64,000 nt of DNA from contig JBBRLS010000001.1 in assembly GCA_038231215.1 (NCBI GenBank), forward strand, positions 124,001 to 188,000. The letters are read 5' to 3'. Positions 61,256 to 64,000 of this stretch are shown piece after piece. Origin of the DNA: Schlegelella_A sp038231215. Its GTDB lineage: Bacteria; Pseudomonadota; Gammaproteobacteria; Burkholderiales; Burkholderiaceae_C. The position numbers and the translations under genes are program-made. The notes under the pieces were generated by a model. The model ran no database searches, was not told the DNA's origin, and was given only the letters and a program-made list of their open reading frames with translations. Position 1 is the stretch's first letter. Every line of letters starts with the position of its first letter.

Positions 61256-62047
61256 GTGAAGAATGAGGCAGCGAGCGAGCGCGACGCCGGGGTGACCGCC
61301 AGGCGGCGCGTGCTGCTGGCACTGCCGGCCGGCCTGGTGGTGCAGGGTTGCGGTGGCGGCGGCAGTGCAGCTGCCGCCGCGGCGCCGGCCGTCGCGTCGC
61401 CGCCGCCTTCAGGAGTGGGAGGCGTCGCCGCGATCACGTCCTGGGCCTCGCGCCCCGCGGCGGCGGCCTCTCCCGGGCAGGCGATCATGATCACCGACGT
61501 CGGCGTCAACGGCTCGGTCTGGATCTCGAACGGCAGCGACTGGGTCTCGCTCGCCAGCCCGCTTACCCTGGCGCACAAGTTCAGCAACGCGCGCATGGAC
61601 GGATCGGTCGGCGCGCGCACCGATGTGCTGCTCGACTCGACGACGATCCCCGCCTACGTGCTGCGCCCGATCTCGGCACTGCGCATCACCGCGGCGTATT
61701 CCTTTCCCGGCGCGGGCAGCGGCAACAAGGCGCCGCAGATCAAGGCCTGGTTCGGCTCGGGCAGCTACGCGACGAGCTACGTCGCTCTGCTCGACACGCG
61801 CGACCAGTTCACGACGCAGAAGTCGTTCCTGCTTGCCGTGACCCTGCAGAACCTCGGTTCGCTCTCGCTCAATCAGGTGCGACCCAACGACTACGCCGGG
61901 GGCGCCAGCGGCAACGCATGGGCGCAGGTCGGCATCGACTTCTCGCAGGACGTGACCATCGGCCTCGGCGCGCTTAACAACGCCGCCACCGCCGACCCGG
62001 GTGACGTGCAGCGCCTGGAGTGGTTCACGATCGAGCTGGTCGCCTGA
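61256..62047 (+). CDS. Hypothetical lipoprotein
   Basis: The product has 263 residues from GTG 61256, chosen because AAGGAG lies nine bases upstream; the frame is open back to 61193. A twin-Arg-containing signal (TARRRVLLALPAGLVVQGC) ends in a lipobox with Cys near residue 33 and a Gly/Ala linker. The mature part is beta-rich (VWISNGSDWVSLASPL; AYVLRPISALRITAAYSF) and resembles a carbohydrate-binding or tail-fibre type domain, but I do not recognise a family. It is 11 nt upstream of a glycosidase gene and probably partners with it. Confidence 0.75.
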   Translation: MKNEAASERDAGVTARRRVLLALPAGLVVQGCGGGGSAAAAAAPAVASPPPSGVGGVAAITSWASRPAAAASPGQAIMITDVGVNGSVWISNGSDWVSLASPLTLAHKFSNARMDGSVGARTDVLLDSTTIPAYVLRPISALRITAAYSFPGAGSGNKAPQIKAWFGSGSYATSYVALLDTRDQFTTQKSFLLAVTLQNLGSLSLNQVRPNDYAGGASGNAWAQVGIDFSQDVTIGLGALNNAATADPGDVQRLEWFTIELVA

Positions 62048-62058
62048 GCCTGAGGGCC

Positions 62059-63258
62059 ATGCCGGTCTTCGTTCCCGTGGTCCGCTCCGGCAACGTCGTC
62101 GTGCCGAGGAGCGTCCCGGACAACGCGATCGGCCTTAGCGTGGCCGGCTCGAACTACGTCTACTCGACCTGGGACGACCTGTTCTCGCCCTCGATCGACG
62201 CAGAGCTCGGCGTGAACCTGCTCGCCGCACCGACCGCGGTCGACCGGCGCTTTGCCGGCATGCACTACCACGCGCAGGTGCCGCCGATCTCCCACGGCAC
62301 GGTGCGCAACATCGACAGCCAGGGTTGCCACTGGGCCGACATCGAGCCTCAACCGGGCGCCTACCGCTGGGCCGCGCTCGACGCCCTGGTCGCAGCGGCG
62401 GCGGCGCACGGGCGCGAGGTGATCTACTGCTTTCTCAGCACGCCGACCTGGGCCTCGGCGCGGCCGGCCGAGCCGGGCCACTATGTTCGCGGCGGCGACG
62501 CCGAGCCTGCCGACATCGATGCCATCGGCCGATTCGCCGCGGCGGTCTGCGCGCGATATCGCGCGATCGGCACGCCGATCGCTTCCTTCGAGATCTGGAA
62601 CGAGCCGAAGTACGTGGGGAACGGCGGTGTCGGCCAGGGCAACTACTTCACCGGCACGCCGACGGCGCTGGCGCAGATGGCGCGAGCCATTTTTCTCGCC
62701 GTCAAGGGCGTCGATCCTGCCGCACGGGTGTTCACGCCTTCGCCGACGGGACTGGAGTACGCCTGGGTTCCCGGCGACCGTTCGGGTACCGACCACCTCG
62801 ACGCCTTTCTCGGCGCATCCGACGGTGCCGGCGGCGCTGGTCGCGACTGGGTCGACGCGATTGCCTTCCACTCTTACTCGCACGATGGCACGAACAACGT
62901 CTTCGCCATACCGCAGATGGTCGACAACGTGCGCCGCTGCATCGCCGGCCACGGCCTGGCTGGGCGACCGCTCTGGATCACCGAGACCAGCGCGATCTTC
63001 CCCACTCTGGCGAGCTACGTGCCGCTGCACCAGCAGGCATTCATCGCTCGCACGATGCTGCTTGCCCTCGGCGCCGGCGTCTCGCGCATCGTCTGGTACG
63101 CCTGGGACGACCCGCTCGGCTTCGACCAGTTGCCGGCGATGGCGACATGGTGGGACGGCTTCGTAGGCGGCCTCGCCGGGGCGTCGATCTCGGTGGTGAA
63201 CGCGCTCGCCCGCGGTCAGGTCGCCGCCGTCGTCGACGGGGTGCGCAAGCTGATCTGA
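62059..63258 (+). CDS. Clan GH-A (GH39-like) glycosidase without signal peptide
   Basis: The 399-residue protein from ATG 62059 is a paralogue of the glycosidase at 53027: both share a STPxWASARPxEPG block. Acid/base E182 lies in EIWNEPKY and the likely nucleophile E309 in LWITETSAI. No signal peptide is seen at the chosen start, and no upstream in-frame start gives one, so it is either cytoplasmic or exported by another route. It has extra N-terminal beta strands (VPVVRSGNVVVPRSVPDNAI). Confidence 0.82.
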   Translation: MPVFVPVVRSGNVVVPRSVPDNAIGLSVAGSNYVYSTWDDLFSPSIDAELGVNLLAAPTAVDRRFAGMHYHAQVPPISHGTVRNIDSQGCHWADIEPQPGAYRWAALDALVAAAAAHGREVIYCFLSTPTWASARPAEPGHYVRGGDAEPADIDAIGRFAAAVCARYRAIGTPIASFEIWNEPKYVGNGGVGQGNYFTGTPTALAQMARAIFLAVKGVDPAARVFTPSPTGLEYAWVPGDRSGTDHLDAFLGASDGAGGAGRDWVDAIAFHSYSHDGTNNVFAIPQMVDNVRRCIAGHGLAGRPLWITETSAIFPTLASYVPLHQQAFIARTMLLALGAGVSRIVWYAWDDPLGFDQLPAMATWWDGFVGGLAGASISVVNALARGQVAAVVDGVRKLI

Positions 63259-63584
63259 AGGCGTATTTGCGACTCGTCGTCAACGGGCCGGAAATGAGTC
63301 CTTTCGCGTAGTCTGATCGGCACACAGCAACACATGCCGCCGTGACCACAAAGTCACGGTCGGTGGGAATACTGCGCGGGTCTGCTCAGAGCAGCCTCGT
63401 TCTTTTGTGCTGGGGTCTCGAAAGGGACTCCAACCGCCCGAAGTCGCCCGCCACGCCGGACCCAGAAGGGTTGCAGGCGCCAGCGGAAGGCCTGTTAGGT
63501 GGTTCTGTTCGACCCGGTCCTGGCCACAAGCCCGGACTGGTTTCGCTAGCTTCTCGACAGTTCCCTTAAATCAGGAGATTCGCT
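63259..63584. other. Long leader region of the final gene
   Basis: These 326 bases have no convincing gene. They include a degenerate TAGTCTGATCGG site at about 63310, a seven-base hairpin CCGTGAC/GTCACGG (63341-63360), and an AGGAGA ribosome binding site at 63573-63578. No -24/-12 sigma54 motif with correct spacing was found. Confidence 0.5.
63310..63325. promoter_or_regulatory. Degenerate copy of the TAGTCCG palindrome
   Basis: TAGTCTGATCGG matches TAGTCCGATCGG of the epsD-upstream palindrome in all but one base, but the right arm then diverges (CACA instead of ACTA). It lies ~275 bases before the last gene, a distance similar to the site upstream of epsD. It could be chance. Confidence 0.3.
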
Positions 63585-64000
63585 ATGAAATTCAAGCTCA
63601 AGCACCTCGCCGCGGCGGCCGCCCTCGTGGCAGCCTCCCCGGCGTTCGCTTTCCTCGCCGGCCCGGACGACGGCGGCGGCGAACTCGTTCTCAACGTCTG
63701 GGAGAAGAACGGCTACAACGGCGGCACGGGCGACGCGTCGTATGCACTCGACCTCGGCATTACGTACGCGCAGTTCATCGCCAACAAGAACGTCGATCTC
63801 TACATCAACCAGATCGTCAGCGACCCGTATTTCACGCAACTTCTGTCCAACGGCTCCCTTGACCTGACCAAGCTCGAGTTCTCGGTGTTCGTCGGCGATC
63901 GGGTCGACACGACGGCGACGTTCATCTCGACTTTTGCGAGCTTGCCCACGGCCAAGCCCGCCGACAACGGCCAACTGGACAACGGCCTGACCCAGATCGC
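63585..64000 (+). CDS. Secreted protein, 3' partial (possible PEP-CTERM substrate)
   Basis: ATG 63585 follows AGGAGA at 63573-63578 and the frame is open to the window end (138 codons). Residues 1-22 form a signal peptide (MKFKLKHLAAAAALVAASPA, cleavage after AFA). The mature part (GELVLNVWEKNGYNGGTGDA, then SYALDLGITYAQFIANKN) is rich in Asp, Asn, Gly and Thr and looks like a surface-exposed beta protein of the PEP-CTERM kind. The decisive C-terminal signal lies beyond the window. Confidence 0.7.
   Translation, partial: MKFKLKHLAAAAALVAASPAFAFLAGPDDGGGELVLNVWEKNGYNGGTGDASYALDLGITYAQFIANKNVDLYINQIVSDPYFTQLLSNGSLDLTKLEFSVFVGDRVDTTATFISTFASLPTAKPADNGQLDNGLTQI

Noticed and set aside
63440..63570. 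Sigma54 -24/-12 promoter before the last secreted-protein gene
   Set aside because: Several GG dinucleotides occur but none has GC at the required ten-base spacing.

Overview
The window is GC-rich (high GC at third codon positions) and looks like the chromosome of a betaproteobacterium, probably in or near the Burkholderiales. The main reason is an EpsB/D/E/F/G–exosortase B–EpsI–EpsL exopolysaccharide locus, which is characteristic of that group, next to flagellar and cyclic-di-GMP genes. No rRNA, tRNA or CRISPR array was found. This reading was done by eye; no database search was run.

Region 1 (1-8322): the end of a FecR/DUF6600 surface protein with a very long Ala/Lys/Asp/Glu repeat tail, a small membrane ORF, then the distal flagellar set flgI-flgJ-flgK-flgL. 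Region 2 (8337-19218): a REP-like palindrome, then signalling genes: a degenerate-EAL/HDOD protein, a multi-PAS HisKA_2-type histidine kinase, a REC-ANTAR response regulator, a second histidine kinase (opposite strand), an Hpt protein, a REC-PAS-GGDEF-EAL protein, a GGDEF protein and two small unknown genes.

Region 3 (about 19575-28500) is an accessory island with lower and uneven GC. A sigma70-like promoter overlapped by palindromes drives four translationally coupled genes: an unknown 184-aa protein, a QueC-like PP-loop enzyme with a zinc-binding Cys set, an Xre/ImmA-IrrE metallopeptidase and a PIN-domain protein. Facing them is an MmeI-like single-chain restriction-modification enzyme with a visible D-X9-E-X-K nuclease motif. 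Palindromes, gene remnants, a ribbon-helix-helix-like gene with its own inverted repeat and a small conserved-looking ORF follow. I consider the four-gene operon the best candidate for an undescribed defence or toxin-type system.

Region 4 (28550-63258): an EAL-GGDEF regulator followed by a large exopolysaccharide locus. EpsE, EpsL, EpsB, a cyclophilin lipoprotein, EpsD, a fused EpsF-EpsG, exosortase B and EpsI form the secretion/polymerisation core. ManC, Fcl and Gmd make GDP-mannose and GDP-fucose. Methyltransferases, a Wzx flippase, six or seven glycosyltransferases, a hexapeptide acyltransferase, two Wzy/WaaL-type membrane proteins and two clan GH-A glycosidases complete it; most neighbours overlap by 4 nt, so this is one long operon. 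After it come a HAF-repeat secreted protein with a variant PEP-CTERM-like tail, a lipoprotein, a second glycosidase, and the start of another secreted protein cut by the window end. A palindrome built on TAGTCCG/CGGACTA occurs at both ends of the EPS core and in weaker form before the last gene, suggesting a shared regulator.
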